Shown: positions 16,188 to 24,785 of the stretch, piece after piece | How positions within the stretch are numbered: position 1 is the first letter of the stretch | How the letters are laid out: each line of letters opens with the position of its first letter | NCBI RefSeq assembly: GCF_020055635.1 | Contig: NZ_JAIPUT010000037.1 | Coordinates: forward strand, 1-43,803 | DNA length: 43,803 bases | Reading direction: 5' to 3' | Origin: Marivita sp. | GTDB taxonomy: Bacteria; Pseudomonadota; Alphaproteobacteria; Rhodobacterales; Rhodobacteraceae | Program-made: the position numbers and the translations under genes | The notes under the pieces: generated by a model | Told to the model about the DNA's origin: nothing | Database searches by the model: none | What the model saw: the letters and a program-made list of their open reading frames with translations, nothing else

Positions 16188-17056
16188 TGTCCCTCGGTCA
16201 GTTTGTTGCGGTAGCGGCTCGAGATCTGGTCGAAGAACACGATGGCGCCGAACAGCAGGACAAAGATCGCTGCCGCCTCGTCAAAGCGCCCCGGCCCCCA
16301 CGCCATCGCGTTGCGCAGCTCGAACCCAAGGCCACCCGCGCCGACGAAGCCGAGAATGGCCGAGGCACGGATATTGATTTCAAAGCGCAGCAGCGTGTAG
16401 CTCAGGAAGTTCGGAGCGACCTGCGGCAGCACGCCCAGCCACATGCGCTGTGTCCAGTTGGCGCCCGTCGAGGCCAGACCCTCGACCGGCTTGAGATCGG
16501 CGTTTTCCGCCACCTCGGAATACAGCTTGCCAAGCGCGCCCGCCGTGTGCAGCGCGATGGCGATCATCGCGGGCACCGGCCCGCCGCCCAGAATGAAGAT
16601 CAGCACCAGCGCGATCACGATTTCCGGCACGGCACGCAGGATGTCCATGAAGCGGCGGAACACCGTGATCAGGCGCGGCCAGCGCGCCAGCCCGCGTGTC
16701 GACAGCAGCGACAGGATCAGGCCGACCATCGCTCCGATCAGGGTCGAGACGGCGGCAATGTTGATCGTTTCCATCAGCGCTGGAAAATACCTGACCAGCA
16801 GACCGGGCAGATTGGCCCGCTTTTCCCATGCTTCGGACACGACATCCGCCGGGAAATCCAGCATCTGCCGCCAACCGTCCCAGAAGCCGCCGGCGTTGCG
16901 ATCATCGGCCACCACGAAGCCCGACACCATCAGCAGAACGAAGATCGCCAGCGTCAGCCCGCCATACATCCGGCGGCGGCGCACCTGCGCCATGTAGCTG
17001 TCCTGAATGCGGTCGACCTCGCGGCGGGTCGGTCCTGAAAGCGTGGCATCGGTCAT
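16184..17056 (-). CDS. phnE: PhnE, phosphonate ABC transporter permease (short form)
   Basis: This 290-residue permease has about six membrane helices. The cytoplasmic EAA loop is EGLASTGANWTQRMWLGVLPQ, and the FEINIRASAILGFVGAGGLG segment is typical of PhnE. It forms the channel with the second PhnE at 14856. GGAG precedes the ATG 17056. A terminator-like hairpin lies between phnD and this gene. Confidence 0.93.
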   Translation of the reverse strand: MTDATLSGPTRREVDRIQDSYMAQVRRRRMYGGLTLAIFVLLMVSGFVVADDRNAGGFWDGWRQMLDFPADVVSEAWEKRANLPGLLVRYFPALMETINIAAVSTLIGAMVGLILSLLSTRGLARWPRLITVFRRFMDILRAVPEIVIALVLIFILGGGPVPAMIAIALHTAGALGKLYSEVAENADLKPVEGLASTGANWTQRMWLGVLPQVAPNFLSYTLLRFEINIRASAILGFVGAGGLGFELRNAMAWGPGRFDEAAAIFVLLFGAIVFFDQISSRYRNKLTEGQ

Positions 17057-17074
17057 GGGTCACTCCAAAAAAGA

Positions 17075-17099
17075 CGGGGCAGCGATGTGCGCTGCCCCG
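17075..17099 (-). terminator. Terminator-like hairpin between phnD1 and phnE1
   Basis: Read on the minus strand, CGGGGCAGC and GCTGCCCCG form a 9-bp stem with a 7-nt loop. TCTTTTTTGG follows and then the phnE ribosome site. A GC stem followed by a T6 run is a classic intrinsic terminator. Within an operon it probably gives partial readthrough, so phnC-phnD are made in excess over the permeases. Confidence 0.75.
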
Positions 17100-17116
17100 G
17101 TCCGTGTTCGTGTCGA

Positions 17117-18025
17117 TCAGTTGCCCTGAACGGCCTGGCGAACGGCGATGATGCCCTTGTAGGCGTCATGGGTGATCGGCATGAAACCAGAGGTTTCGCC
17201 AGCGGCCATGTTGTAGGCGCACTGTTCGTCCTTGCCGTGCAGTTCGTTGAGGAACTGGGTCACGTCTGCCTTGACCTGCTCGGGCAGGGCGCGGCGCAGA
17301 ACGATCGGGCCTTCCGGGATCACTTCGGATTTCCAGATCTCAACGAGGTCGTTCATGTCGACGAGGCCCGAGTCGGACGCCTTGCGCAGCGCGCCGGAGT
17401 TGTAGCCATCGAGCCAGTCGCCCTGACCGTCGGCCCAGGTCACGCCTGCGTCCACGTCACCGTTGTTCACGGCAACGATGGTCTGCTCGTGACCGCCGGT
17501 GAAGCGCACTTCGCCAAAGTAGTCACCCGACTCCATGGTCGCGCCGGTGGCTTCGGGAATTTCGACCGACGGGATCAGGAAGCCGGAGGTGGAGTTCGGA
17601 TCACCAAAGCCGAACACCTTGCCTTCCATGTCGTCGAGCGACGTGATGCCGCTGTCGGCGCGGGCAAAACCGATGGAGTGATAGCCGTACGAGCCGTCGA
17701 GGTTGGTCTTGACCAGAACCACGTCAACCGCTTCGGGGTCGGTCATGTAGGTCTTGGCATAGGCCGATGCGCCCAGCCACGCCATGTCGATGGTGCCGCC
17801 CAGCAGGCCCTGGATCACGCCGTCGTAATCGGCGGGGGTGAAGATCTTGGTTTCGACGCCAAGCAGGTCTTCGACATAGGCCCGGACACATTCGTTCGAG
17901 TTCAGACGGTCCTGGGCGTTTTCGCCGCCAAGGATGCCGATGCGGAATTCCGTGATGTCCTGCGCGAAGGCAGCGCTGCTCAGTGCGGTTGTAGTTGCAA
18001 GCGCAAGTGCGATGGTCTTTTTCAT
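17117..18025 (-). CDS. phnD: PhnD, periplasmic phosphonate-binding protein
   Basis: The 302-residue protein starts with a signal peptide (MKKTIALALATTTALSSAAFA) and continues EFRIGILGGENAQDR, the usual PhnD start. The binding-site segment DPNSTSGFLIP is present, and DYFGEVRFTGGHEQTIVAVNNGDVDAGVTW matches the family. ATG 18025 has GGAGAG 5 nt upstream and is preferred to an earlier ATG. It delivers phosphonates to the PhnE permeases. Confidence 0.94.
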   Translation of the reverse strand: MKKTIALALATTTALSSAAFAQDITEFRIGILGGENAQDRLNSNECVRAYVEDLLGVETKIFTPADYDGVIQGLLGGTIDMAWLGASAYAKTYMTDPEAVDVVLVKTNLDGSYGYHSIGFARADSGITSLDDMEGKVFGFGDPNSTSGFLIPSVEIPEATGATMESGDYFGEVRFTGGHEQTIVAVNNGDVDAGVTWADGQGDWLDGYNSGALRKASDSGLVDMNDLVEIWKSEVIPEGPIVLRRALPEQVKADVTQFLNELHGKDEQCAYNMAAGETSGFMPITHDAYKGIIAVRQAVQGN

Positions 18026-18084
18026 CTGTCTCTCCATTGGGTGTGATGAAATGCAAAAGTCCGCCGGAGCGGCTTTGAGCTGGT

Positions 18085-18894
18085 TCAGGCCGACACGAGT
18101 TTCTTGTCGGTCCGGTCCAGCGTTTCGATGGCGGTGGATGTGGCGGCTTCCGAAAAATCCGCCCCCGCCCCGTAGATGTCGCGAGCGACACCGGTCGTCA
18201 GTTGGTCGGGGCGTCCGTCAAAGACGATGCGCCCGTCGCGCATCCCGATCACCCGGTCGCAATAGCGCCGTGCGGTGTCGAGTGTGTGAAGGTTGGCAAT
18301 GACCATGCGCCCGTCCTCTTCGTGGATGCGGCGCAGCGCATCCATCACGATCTGGGCGTTCATCGGGTCAAGGCTGGCAATCGGTTCATCGGCCAGAATG
18401 ATGCTGGGATCCTGCATCAACGCGCGGGCGATGGCGACGCGCTGCTGCTGCCCGCCCGACAACGCCTCGGCGCGTTTCGGGGCCTGTTCGGCAATGCCAA
18501 GGCGGTCGAGGATTTCGATGGCCTTGTGGATGTCCTCCTGCGGGTAGAGGTTGAACATCGTTGCAAAGGTCGAACGCCGGTTCAACGTGCCGTGCAGGAC
18601 GTTCGAGACGACGTCCATACGGGGGACAAGGTTGAACTGCTGGAAGATCATCGCGCAGCGCGATTGCCATTCACGGCGCGCCGCACCTTTCAGCGCGGTG
18701 ATCTCCGTGCCGTCATAGAGGATGTCCCCGTCACTCGCATCGCTCAGCCGGTTGAGCATGCGCAGCAATGTCGATTTGCCAGCGCCGGACCGACCGATGA
18801 TGCCGATCATCATGGGCTTTTCGACGGAAAAGGTTGCGGCATCGACAGCGACCTTGTCGCCAAACCGTTTGGTCAGTGACTTGAGTTCGAGCAT
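18085..18894 (-). CDS. phnC: PhnC, phosphonate ABC transporter ATP-binding protein
   Basis: The 269-residue ATPase has Walker [10 protein letters not shown], signature [14 protein letters not shown] and Walker [12 protein letters not shown] with the H-loop NLHTLDTA, all typical of PhnC. ATG 18894 ([11 protein letters not shown]) has an AGGGGG site 5 nt upstream. It heads the phnC-D-E-E-transferase operon. A weak Pho box lies about 40 bp upstream. Confidence 0.94.
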   Translation of the reverse strand: MLELKSLTKRFGDKVAVDAATFSVEKPMMIGIIGRSGAGKSTLLRMLNRLSDASDGDILYDGTEITALKGAARREWQSRCAMIFQQFNLVPRMDVVSNVLHGTLNRRSTFATMFNLYPQEDIHKAIEILDRLGIAEQAPKRAEALSGGQQQRVAIARALMQDPSIILADEPIASLDPMNAQIVMDALRRIHEEDGRMVIANLHTLDTARRYCDRVIGMRDGRIVFDGRPDQLTTGVARDIYGAGADFSEAATSTAIETLDRTDKKLVSA

Positions 18895-18932
18895 GGTATC
18901 CCCCTGTTCTGAGGGGCGGATACGGGCTGTCT

Positions 18933-18950
18933 GCGACGCCATCACGACAG
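18933..18950 (-). promoter_or_regulatory. Weak Pho box upstream of phnC1
   Basis: The minus strand reads CTGTCGTGATGGCGTCGC. The first half-site matches CTGTCAT at 6 of 7 positions and the second only about 4 of 7. Its position about 38 bp before phnC supports a PhoB-dependent promoter, but the match is modest. Confidence 0.4.
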
Positions 18951-19053
18951 TTTTGAATCGAGTTTGCGAAGATAGGGAAACGATTTTGTAACATCCCGAG
19001 GCCGCGCCCGTGCGGGTCGATTTGACCACAGGCAAGGACGTTTTATCCACAGG

Positions 19054-19071
19054 CCTTCATGAAACTGTTAC
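19054..19071 (+). promoter_or_regulatory. Possible Pho box
   Basis: The plus strand reads CCTTCATGAAACTGTTAC: two half-sites of about 5 of 7 each, separated by 4 bp, 29 bp before the small secreted protein at 19101. Weak evidence. Confidence 0.3.
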
Positions 19072-19100
19072 ATTTCGCCTTCCCATGCTACCTTCTTTAC

Positions 19101-19400
19101 ATGCGATTTTTGTTTGCTCTCACTTTATGCGCAGCTGGATTTGCGCCTCACCTCGGAACCGCGACGATTTCCGACGTCTTCTGCGACGACAGTGCGCGGC
19201 TCGAAAAGCAATTGCTGACGATCCACGGAGCCCAAAAACTGGGTCGCGGGATGCGGGGCCCGGATGCGTTGCTCGAAGTCTGGATTGCCCCCTCTAGCGG
19301 GGATTGGACTATGGTTCAGAGCTATGCCAACGGCACCTCTTGCATCGTCGCAATGGGTGAACACTGGGAAGCCATTCCTCCCGCTGCCGATCCGGCTTAG
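19101..19400 (+). CDS. Small secreted protein, unknown function
   Basis: The 99-residue protein has an N-terminal signal peptide (MRFLFALTLCAAGFA) and a mature part with two cysteines (VFCDDSARLEK and GTSCIVAMGEHW), possibly disulfide-bonded. The EVWIAPSSGDWTMVQSYANGTSCIVAMGE segment resembles small periplasmic proteins of roseobacters. It stands alone between the two phn clusters, divergent from phnC1. ATG 19101 is chosen for the signal peptide; no strong ribosome site is seen. Confidence 0.65.
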   Translation: MRFLFALTLCAAGFAPHLGTATISDVFCDDSARLEKQLLTIHGAQKLGRGMRGPDALLEVWIAPSSGDWTMVQSYANGTSCIVAMGEHWEAIPPAADPA

Positions 19401-19549
19401 GCCGCGGCTGTGTCCAGCACGTGAAATACTGTGTCGCGGCTGGCCTGGTCAGCGACATCGCCTTGGTGGACCTTCGAATCCGGACCGAGTGATCCGTCGT
19501 TCCGGCGGGCGATCTGTCTGCCGTCACCGTTCTTTGTTGAAGCTGACAT
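19397..19549 (-). CDS. Possible 50-residue protein
   Basis: A short polar ORF (MSASTKNGDGRQIARRND... ending VFHVLDTAAA) is divergent from phnF2 and overlaps the end of the secreted-protein gene by four bases. It has no clear ribosome site and no recognised family. It is listed because it faces the phnF2 palindrome. Could be chance. Confidence 0.25.
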   Translation of the reverse strand: MSASTKNGDGRQIARRNDGSLGPDSKVHQGDVADQASRDTVFHVLDTAAA

Positions 19550-19579
19550 ATCGTTGTCACACGGTAGCGGTACCAAGTG

Positions 19580-19595
19580 ATTCATTCGGATGAAT
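19580..19595. promoter_or_regulatory. 16-bp palindrome at the phnF2 start, identical to the phnC2 site
   Basis: ATTCATTCGGATGAAT has 6-bp arms and overlaps the phnF2 ATG at 19590. The same 16 bp recur exactly at 26029-26044, just before phnC2. Two identical copies at the two expected transcription units of one cluster make this the likely PhnF2 operator, with autorepression. Confidence 0.75.
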
Positions 19596-20327
19596 ATCAA
19601 AATGAAACGAGATCGTTGGCGCGACATTCGCGCAGCTCTGGAAAAAGACATCATGGACGGCATCCTCGCGCCCGGGGCGCAACTCCCGACTGAACCGGAA
19701 TTGGCGCTGATCCACAAAGCCGGGCGGCATAGCGTTCGACGTGCCATCGCGGAGTTGGCGAAGACGGGGCATCTGAGCATCGAACAGGGGCGTGGCACGT
19801 TTGTGCAACCGCGTCCCAAGCTTGAATACATGATCGGGACGCGCACACGTCTGCGCCGGAACATGGCCTCGCAGGGTGTGGATGTATCCGGTCAAGCGCT
19901 TGGCGTGGACCGGCTAAAGGCGTCGGCCGAAGTCGCGTCGCATCTCAAGATCGAAGAGGGCGCCGAAGTGATCGCCTCCAGGCGACTGAGCCTTGCCGAT
20001 GGCGTCCCGATCTCGTTTGGCACGATCTATCATGATGCAAGACGGTTCGCATATTATGCGGAGCGGCGTGAGGCCCTGGGGTCGGTGTCGCAGGTCTATG
20101 CGTCCTACGGAATCTTGGATTACGTCCGCGCCAGCACCCAGATGTATGCCCGGCCCGCCAGCGCCGAAGAGGCGCGCCAGTTGCGCCAGCATTCAGAGAT
20201 GCCCGTGATCGTGGTGTCCGCCGTGGATGCAGAACTGGACGGAACGCCCTTGTCCTTCAGTGAGGTGATCTGGTCGGCAGCGCGGGTGCGCTTCAGCATT
20301 GATACAAGTCCGGAGACCGAGGCATGA
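19590..20327 (+). CDS. phnF: PhnF2, GntR-family (HutC subfamily) regulator of cluster 2
   Basis: The 245-residue regulator has a winged helix (RWRDIRAALEKDIMDGIL, GAQLPTEPELALIHKAGRHSVRRAIAELAKTGHLSIEQGRGTFV) and a UTRA effector domain. It is only distantly similar to PhnF1, so it probably senses a different ligand. The ATG at 19590 lies inside the 16-bp palindrome and has no ribosome site; ATG 19602 (MKRDRW) is an alternative. The end overlaps phnG2 as ATGA, so unlike cluster 1 the regulator is the first gene of the catalytic operon. Confidence 0.88.
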   Translation: MNIKMKRDRWRDIRAALEKDIMDGILAPGAQLPTEPELALIHKAGRHSVRRAIAELAKTGHLSIEQGRGTFVQPRPKLEYMIGTRTRLRRNMASQGVDVSGQALGVDRLKASAEVASHLKIEEGAEVIASRRLSLADGVPISFGTIYHDARRFAYYAERREALGSVSQVYASYGILDYVRASTQMYARPASAEEARQLRQHSEMPVIVVSAVDAELDGTPLSFSEVIWSAARVRFSIDTSPETEA

Positions 20328-20767
20328 CACCATCCCCACGCAGCCTGACAGGTTGGACGCACGAGGCGCAGCTTGCCGTTCTTGCCCGCTCGGATCCCGC
20401 CAACCTCAAGGCGTTTGCCGATCCGCTGATCGAAACCTTGCCGGAGATAACGGTGGTCGAGAACCGAACCGGCCTTGTCATGTTGCCGATGCGCGACACG
20501 GCGCAGGGCACGCATTTTCACCTTGGCGAAGTGTTGATGAGCGAAGCGCGCATCACCGCAAACGACCACGAGGGATACGGCATGCGTCGCGGTCGTGACC
20601 TTGAAGCGGCGATGGCGATGGCCGTGGTCGATCTTGCGGTGTCCTTGGGGCGAGCCGGCGACGACTGCCTGGCCTTTCTCGAGGCTGAAGCCAGAGCGCA
20701 GGCCGACGCGGATCACGAAACACTGTGCCGGGTCGAGGCCACCCGCGTTGACATGGAGACATTCTGA
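20324..20767 (+). CDS. phnG: PhnG2, C-P lyase-like core subunit
   Basis: The 147-residue protein keeps the PhnG pattern: LARSDPANLKAF, VENRTGLVMLPMRDTAQGTHFHLGEVLMSEARI and EGYGMRRGRDLEAAMAMAVVDLA. It is more diverged than PhnG1: the GCTGAPFNLGE block is AQGTHFHLGE here. It overlaps phnF2 and phnH2 by 4 and 1 nt. Confidence 0.88.
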   Translation: MTPSPRSLTGWTHEAQLAVLARSDPANLKAFADPLIETLPEITVVENRTGLVMLPMRDTAQGTHFHLGEVLMSEARITANDHEGYGMRRGRDLEAAMAMAVVDLAVSLGRAGDDCLAFLEAEARAQADADHETLCRVEATRVDMETF

Positions 20768-21300
20768 TGAGCGTCCATCCCGTCCCTTCGGATTTCGAGG
20801 CGCGCTGCAACGCGGCCTTCGAGGCTGTCATGTGGGCTATGGCCCGTCCCGGTCTGGTACGTGACCTTCCCACCACGGGTATGGCGCAACTCGTCGAGGC
20901 GTTGATCGACCGGGAATGTGCGGTGTATTGCGCGGAACCGGGGCTGGCCGAACTGGCAGAAAAGACCGGTGCGCTGGCCGTCGCGCCCGACCGTGCGGAT
21001 CACGTCTTTGTCGACGATATTCCAGACCGGTTGCTGACACAGCTGAACTGCGGCACGGATTTGCACCCCGACGATGGCGCAACATTGATTGCGAAGGCCG
21101 ACTTTTCCAACGGACCGCAACTGCGCCTGACAGGCCCGGGTATCGACGGGCATGTCGTCGTTTCCGTCGGCGGTTTGGCGCATGATTTCTGGCAGCATCG
21201 CAGGCGCGCTCTGCGGTACCCGATGGGGTTCGAGATATTGCTTGTGGATGGCGCGCGCGTGTTGGGTATTCCGCGCTCCACGATTGTAGAGGTGCTCTGA
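20767..21300 (+). CDS. phnH: PhnH2, C-P lyase-like core subunit
   Basis: The 177-residue product has FEAVMWAMARPGLVRDLP, LRLTGPGI and YPMGFEILLVDGARVLGIPRST, which align with PhnH. It starts in a TGATG overlap with phnG2. Diverged from PhnH1 but with no obvious lesion. Confidence 0.88.
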   Translation: MSVHPVPSDFEARCNAAFEAVMWAMARPGLVRDLPTTGMAQLVEALIDRECAVYCAEPGLAELAEKTGALAVAPDRADHVFVDDIPDRLLTQLNCGTDLHPDDGATLIAKADFSNGPQLRLTGPGIDGHVVVSVGGLAHDFWQHRRRALRYPMGFEILLVDGARVLGIPRSTIVEVL

Positions 21301-22364
21301 TGGCATATGTGGCGACCCGAGGAGGCGAGCGTGCGATCGAACAGTCGCAGCGCCTTTTTTGTGCCGAGATGGGAGACATCACGCCAGACCGCATCGCCGA
21401 GATACGGGCCGCCATGCCGTATCTCATCGACCGGATCATGGGGGAGGCGTCGTTGTATGACGAAGACCTCGCCGCCTTGGCGCTCGCGCAGACGGGTGGG
21501 GAGCTTTACGAAGCGGTTCTCTTGCTCCGGGCGTGGCGGACGACCCAACCGCGGATTTCCGTGGCCGAACCGGTGACCCAAGACGCGCTCTTTACGCACC
21601 GACGCATTTCGGCAGCGTTCAAGGACATTCCCGGCGGTCAGGTGCTTGGGCCGACGCTTGATTATGCGCATCGTATCCTGGCGACGACCGTCTTGGATGG
21701 TCAGGTCAGCACCCCGGACCCGGTGACCCCCGCCAAAATGGCATCACCGCCAAGGCAACCCTCGGTCTCTGCATGGCAAGCCGAGAACGGTCTTTTGAGT
21801 CCGGCCACGTCGGACCACCTGACCGGGAATGACATTCCCGATGTCACCCGCGAGCCGCTGTTGTTTCCGGCAAAACGCGCACACACGCTGCAAAGCCTGG
21901 CGCGGGCGGAAACCGGTGGCGTGCTTGCCCTGGGATATGCGGCACAGCGCGGTTACGGTCAGGCGCATCCGACGGTCAACGAATTGCGTCTAGCCGAGGC
22001 GGAGATTGTCGTGACCCATCCGCGAGGCACCCGCTTCAGCGCCGGTCGGGTCAAGGTCAGCCAGGCCGAAGTCGTGTCGAAGAAGGGCTCGCAGCTTGAA
22101 CTGGGTTTTTCGGCAACGATGGGCTGGAACGAGGTCAAAGTCATCGCTGCGGCAACGCTGGACTTGAATTCCAAGGGCGCACCCAAAGGCTCTGCCACCG
22201 AGGAGGAGTTCTTTCTCTATCACACGGAAGGTGTCGAAAGTTCGGGGTTCTGCATCCATTTCAAACTGCCGCATTACGTCACCTTTCAATCCAGCCTCGA
22301 TGCGATGCGCGACGCGAAAGCCCGCAAAGCCGCACCCGAGAAAAGCCCGGAGCCTGCGGAATGA
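21300..22364 (+). CDS. phnI: PhnI2, C-P lyase-like core subunit
   Basis: The 354-residue protein has MAYVATRGGERAI, RRISAAFKDIPGGQVLGPTLDYAHR, AAQRGYGQAHPTVNELR and GFCIHFKLPHYVTFQ. The two histidines (H320, H325) equivalent to the Zn-binding pair of E. coli PhnI are kept. The middle C-terminal region (about 235-305) is very different from PhnI1, which may reflect another substrate. TGATG overlap with phnH2 and ATGA overlap with phnJ2. Confidence 0.9.
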   Translation: MAYVATRGGERAIEQSQRLFCAEMGDITPDRIAEIRAAMPYLIDRIMGEASLYDEDLAALALAQTGGELYEAVLLLRAWRTTQPRISVAEPVTQDALFTHRRISAAFKDIPGGQVLGPTLDYAHRILATTVLDGQVSTPDPVTPAKMASPPRQPSVSAWQAENGLLSPATSDHLTGNDIPDVTREPLLFPAKRAHTLQSLARAETGGVLALGYAAQRGYGQAHPTVNELRLAEAEIVVTHPRGTRFSAGRVKVSQAEVVSKKGSQLELGFSATMGWNEVKVIAAATLDLNSKGAPKGSATEEEFFLYHTEGVESSGFCIHFKLPHYVTFQSSLDAMRDAKARKAAPEKSPEPAE

Positions 22365-23275
22365 GCCTCAAGACATTGACCAAGCCGTGGGAAGCGATGG
22401 CGTATGGCTTCCTCGACGGCTCTGCCAAACGTGAAATCCGGCGCAAGATGATCAAGGCGATTGCCGTGCCGGGGTGCCAGATGCCCTATGCCAGCCGCGA
22501 GGTGCCGATGGCGCGCGGGTGGGGCACCGGAGGGCTTCAGGTGTCGCTGACACTGGTGAACCCGACCATGCGGGTCAAGGTGATCGACCAAGGGGCTGAC
22601 GACAGCGTCAATGCGGCGTCGATCCGGCGCTTCATCGCGCGGGTTGCCGGGGCGCCCACCACAATGGACACGCTTGACGCGGACCTGATCCAGTCGCGGC
22701 ACCGCATTCCCGAGGAAATCCTGCGCGACGATCAAGTTCTGGTCCTGCAGGTGCCAAACCCGGAACCGCTGCGTCCGGTGCAGCCGAACATGTCGATTGC
22801 CCGTCAGATGCATGCCGATGCGGATTACGGGCGCATGTGGCTGCAACTTTACGAACAGATCGTGCGGTCTGGACGGGTGATGCAAGGAGCCAGCTACCCA
22901 AGTCTCGTGCATGGACGCCATGTCATGACGCCGTCGCCGATCCCGCGGTGGGACGTGCCCAAGCTCAACATGGCGCAGCACCTCACGATCCTGTCGGCAG
23001 GACGTGAAAAGCGCATCTTTGCAGTGCCGCCATACACACGGGTCGAACCGCTGGTCTTTTCCGATGTGCCCTACAAGGTGGAAGACCATGCGGGCCTGAC
23101 CTGCCACCGGTCGGGGACACGGGGGTTCTTCATGAATGAAATACCGCAGGAGGACGGGTCGTCGGCCTTCGAGGTTTCGGACAGTGAATGGGGCGTCAAG
23201 GCGATCCGCCGCCGCGACGGGGAAGAGGTGGCGCTGGGCGAAACCTGGTACAAGAACGGAAGGATGCCGTCATGA
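22361..23275 (+). CDS. phnJ: PhnJ2, PhnJ homologue without the Fe-S and radical cysteines
   Basis: The 304-residue protein aligns along its whole length with PhnJ: PGCQMPYASREVPMARGWGTGG, VKVIDQGADDSVNAASIRRF, QSRHRIPEE, VMTPSPIPRWDVPKL and SAGREKRIFAVPPYTRVEPL. Glycine 38 equals PhnJ1 G32. The C-terminal C-X2-C-X21-C-X5-C motif is gone: the region (residues 240-280, bases about 23078-23200) reads EDHAGLTCHRSG, then MNEIPQEDGSS, then SDSEWG. Only two cysteines exist (C39, C248). The aspartate/serine pattern SDTDYC is SDSEWG here. Such a protein cannot bind the [4Fe-4S] cluster as PhnJ does, so radical C-P cleavage is not expected. It is not a fresh pseudogene: the frame is intact and overlaps both neighbours. 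Confidence 0.9.
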   Translation: MSLKTLTKPWEAMAYGFLDGSAKREIRRKMIKAIAVPGCQMPYASREVPMARGWGTGGLQVSLTLVNPTMRVKVIDQGADDSVNAASIRRFIARVAGAPTTMDTLDADLIQSRHRIPEEILRDDQVLVLQVPNPEPLRPVQPNMSIARQMHADADYGRMWLQLYEQIVRSGRVMQGASYPSLVHGRHVMTPSPIPRWDVPKLNMAQHLTILSAGREKRIFAVPPYTRVEPLVFSDVPYKVEDHAGLTCHRSGTRGFFMNEIPQEDGSSAFEVSDSEWGVKAIRRRDGEEVALGETWYKNGRMPS

Positions 23276-24069
23276 CACTGACACTCGACGCGCCACGCAT
23301 CGTCACCACGCATCCGCTTGTGCAGGTGCGCAATGTCTCGAAATCCTACGGCCCGGTACAGGCGCTGCGGGATGTCTCGGCCCTGGCCTATCCGGGTGAG
23401 GTGCTGGGGATCGTGGGAGAAAGCGGGTCGGGCAAGTCGACGCTCCTGCGGATGATGAACCTCGAGGAAACGCCGGACACCGGGAGCTATACGCTGGATC
23501 TGCCCGATGTGTCCGGCAATCTGTTTGACCTTGACCGTTTTGCGCGCCGGATGTTGTGCGCAACCTGCATCGGCATCGTGTACCAGAACCCGCATCTGGG
23601 CCTGTTGATGAAGCATTCCTCGTCCGGAAACGTGGCCGAGCGTCTGTTGGTGGCGGGCGAACGCAGCTTTGCCACCCTGCGGGCCAAGGCCACGGCGGCG
23701 CTTGAGGCATCCGAATTTCCGCTCGACCGGCTGGATGCGCCACCGATCGAACTGTCGGGCGGCATGCAGCAGCGGGTGCAACTGGCCAAGGCCATCGCGC
23801 TGGAGCCAGCGCTGTTGTTGCTGGACGAGCCGACGACGGGCCTTGATGTCAGCGTTCAGGCGCTTGTTCTGGACACGCTGAAACGTCTGCAACAGGAGCG
23901 GCGGATCACGATGGTGATCGTCAGCCACGATCTGGGCGTGATCAGAACGCTGGCGGATCGTGTCATGGTCATGCGCGGCGGGGCCGTGGTCGAGGCCGGA
24001 TTGACCGACCAGATTTTCCAAGACCCGCAGCACGCCTACACGCAACAATTGGTGCACGCAAAACTATGA
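23272..24069 (+). CDS. phnK: PhnK2, ABC-type ATPase subunit
   Basis: The 265-residue protein has Walker A GESGSGKST, signature SGGMQQRVQLAKAI, Walker B LLLLDEPTTGLD, H-loop SHDL and the PQHAYTQQLVHAKL tail of PhnK. All ATPase motifs are intact. It has about 15 extra N-terminal residues compared with PhnK1. ATGA overlap with phnJ2; start chosen at 23272 for this coupling. Confidence 0.9.
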   Translation: MTLTLDAPRIVTTHPLVQVRNVSKSYGPVQALRDVSALAYPGEVLGIVGESGSGKSTLLRMMNLEETPDTGSYTLDLPDVSGNLFDLDRFARRMLCATCIGIVYQNPHLGLLMKHSSSGNVAERLLVAGERSFATLRAKATAALEASEFPLDRLDAPPIELSGGMQQRVQLAKAIALEPALLLLDEPTTGLDVSVQALVLDTLKRLQQERRITMVIVSHDLGVIRTLADRVMVMRGGAVVEAGLTDQIFQDPQHAYTQQLVHAKL

Positions 24070-24785
24070 CCCCCGTTCTGGACATCGAAGGCCTGAGCAA
24101 AGGCTTCACCCTGCATCACCTCGGCAATCGGATCGCCGCTTTCAACGACATCTCGTTCAAGGTCGCAGCAGGCGAGTTTGTGCTGCTCAAGGGGTCGAAC
24201 GGTGCGGGCAAATCCACCTTGCTGCGCACGCTGTACCGGTCCTATCTGCCGCAGGCTGGCATCATCCGCTTTCACTCGGACCATGGACCGATTGACCTGG
24301 CGCGGGCCGCCGACATCGACATCACGCATCTGCGTCGGACGGAAATCGGGTTCGTGACGCAGTTCCTTCAGGCCCGCCCGCGTGTCAGCGCCGAAGCCAT
24401 CGTGGCCGAACCGCTTCGATTGCATGGCGTGCCTGCCGAGGCGGCGTTGACCCGGGCGCGCGCCGCCCTTGCCACGTTTGGGGTCAAGCAAGACCTGTGG
24501 AAGGCCTATCCGACCACGTTTTCGGGGGGAGAGCAGCAAAAGGTGAACCTTGCGCGGGCCTTGATCCTGCCGCAGAAGCTCTTGCTTCTGGATGAACCGA
24601 CGGCGTCGCTCGATGCCACCGCGCGCGCTGCGCTGGTTTCGCGACTGGCCGAATTGAAGGCCGCAGGGACGGCGCTGATCGGGGTGTTCCATCATCCCGG
24701 CGATGTGGAAAAACTGATCGACCGGGTTGTCGACCTGACACCGGAAATCACCCAAACCGAGGAGCGGATGGATGTGGATATCTGA
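24066..24785 (+). CDS. phnL: PhnL2, ABC-type ATPase subunit
   Basis: The 239-residue protein has Walker A GSNGAGKST, signature SGGEQQKVNLARAL and Walker B LLLDEPTASLD, then HHPGDV in place of the usual FHD H-loop context. It overlaps phnK2 (4 nt) and phnM2 (14 nt). Confidence 0.9.
   Translation: MTPVLDIEGLSKGFTLHHLGNRIAAFNDISFKVAAGEFVLLKGSNGAGKSTLLRTLYRSYLPQAGIIRFHSDHGPIDLARAADIDITHLRRTEIGFVTQFLQARPRVSAEAIVAEPLRLHGVPAEAALTRARAALATFGVKQDLWKAYPTTFSGGEQQKVNLARALILPQKLLLLDEPTASLDATARAALVSRLAELKAAGTALIGVFHHPGDVEKLIDRVVDLTPEITQTEERMDVDI

Noticed and set aside
14853..16214. Plus-strand 453-codon open frame opposite phnE1
   Set aside because: Antisense to a permease gene; the His/Asp/Gly/Glu-rich translation is typical of a shadow frame in high-GC DNA.
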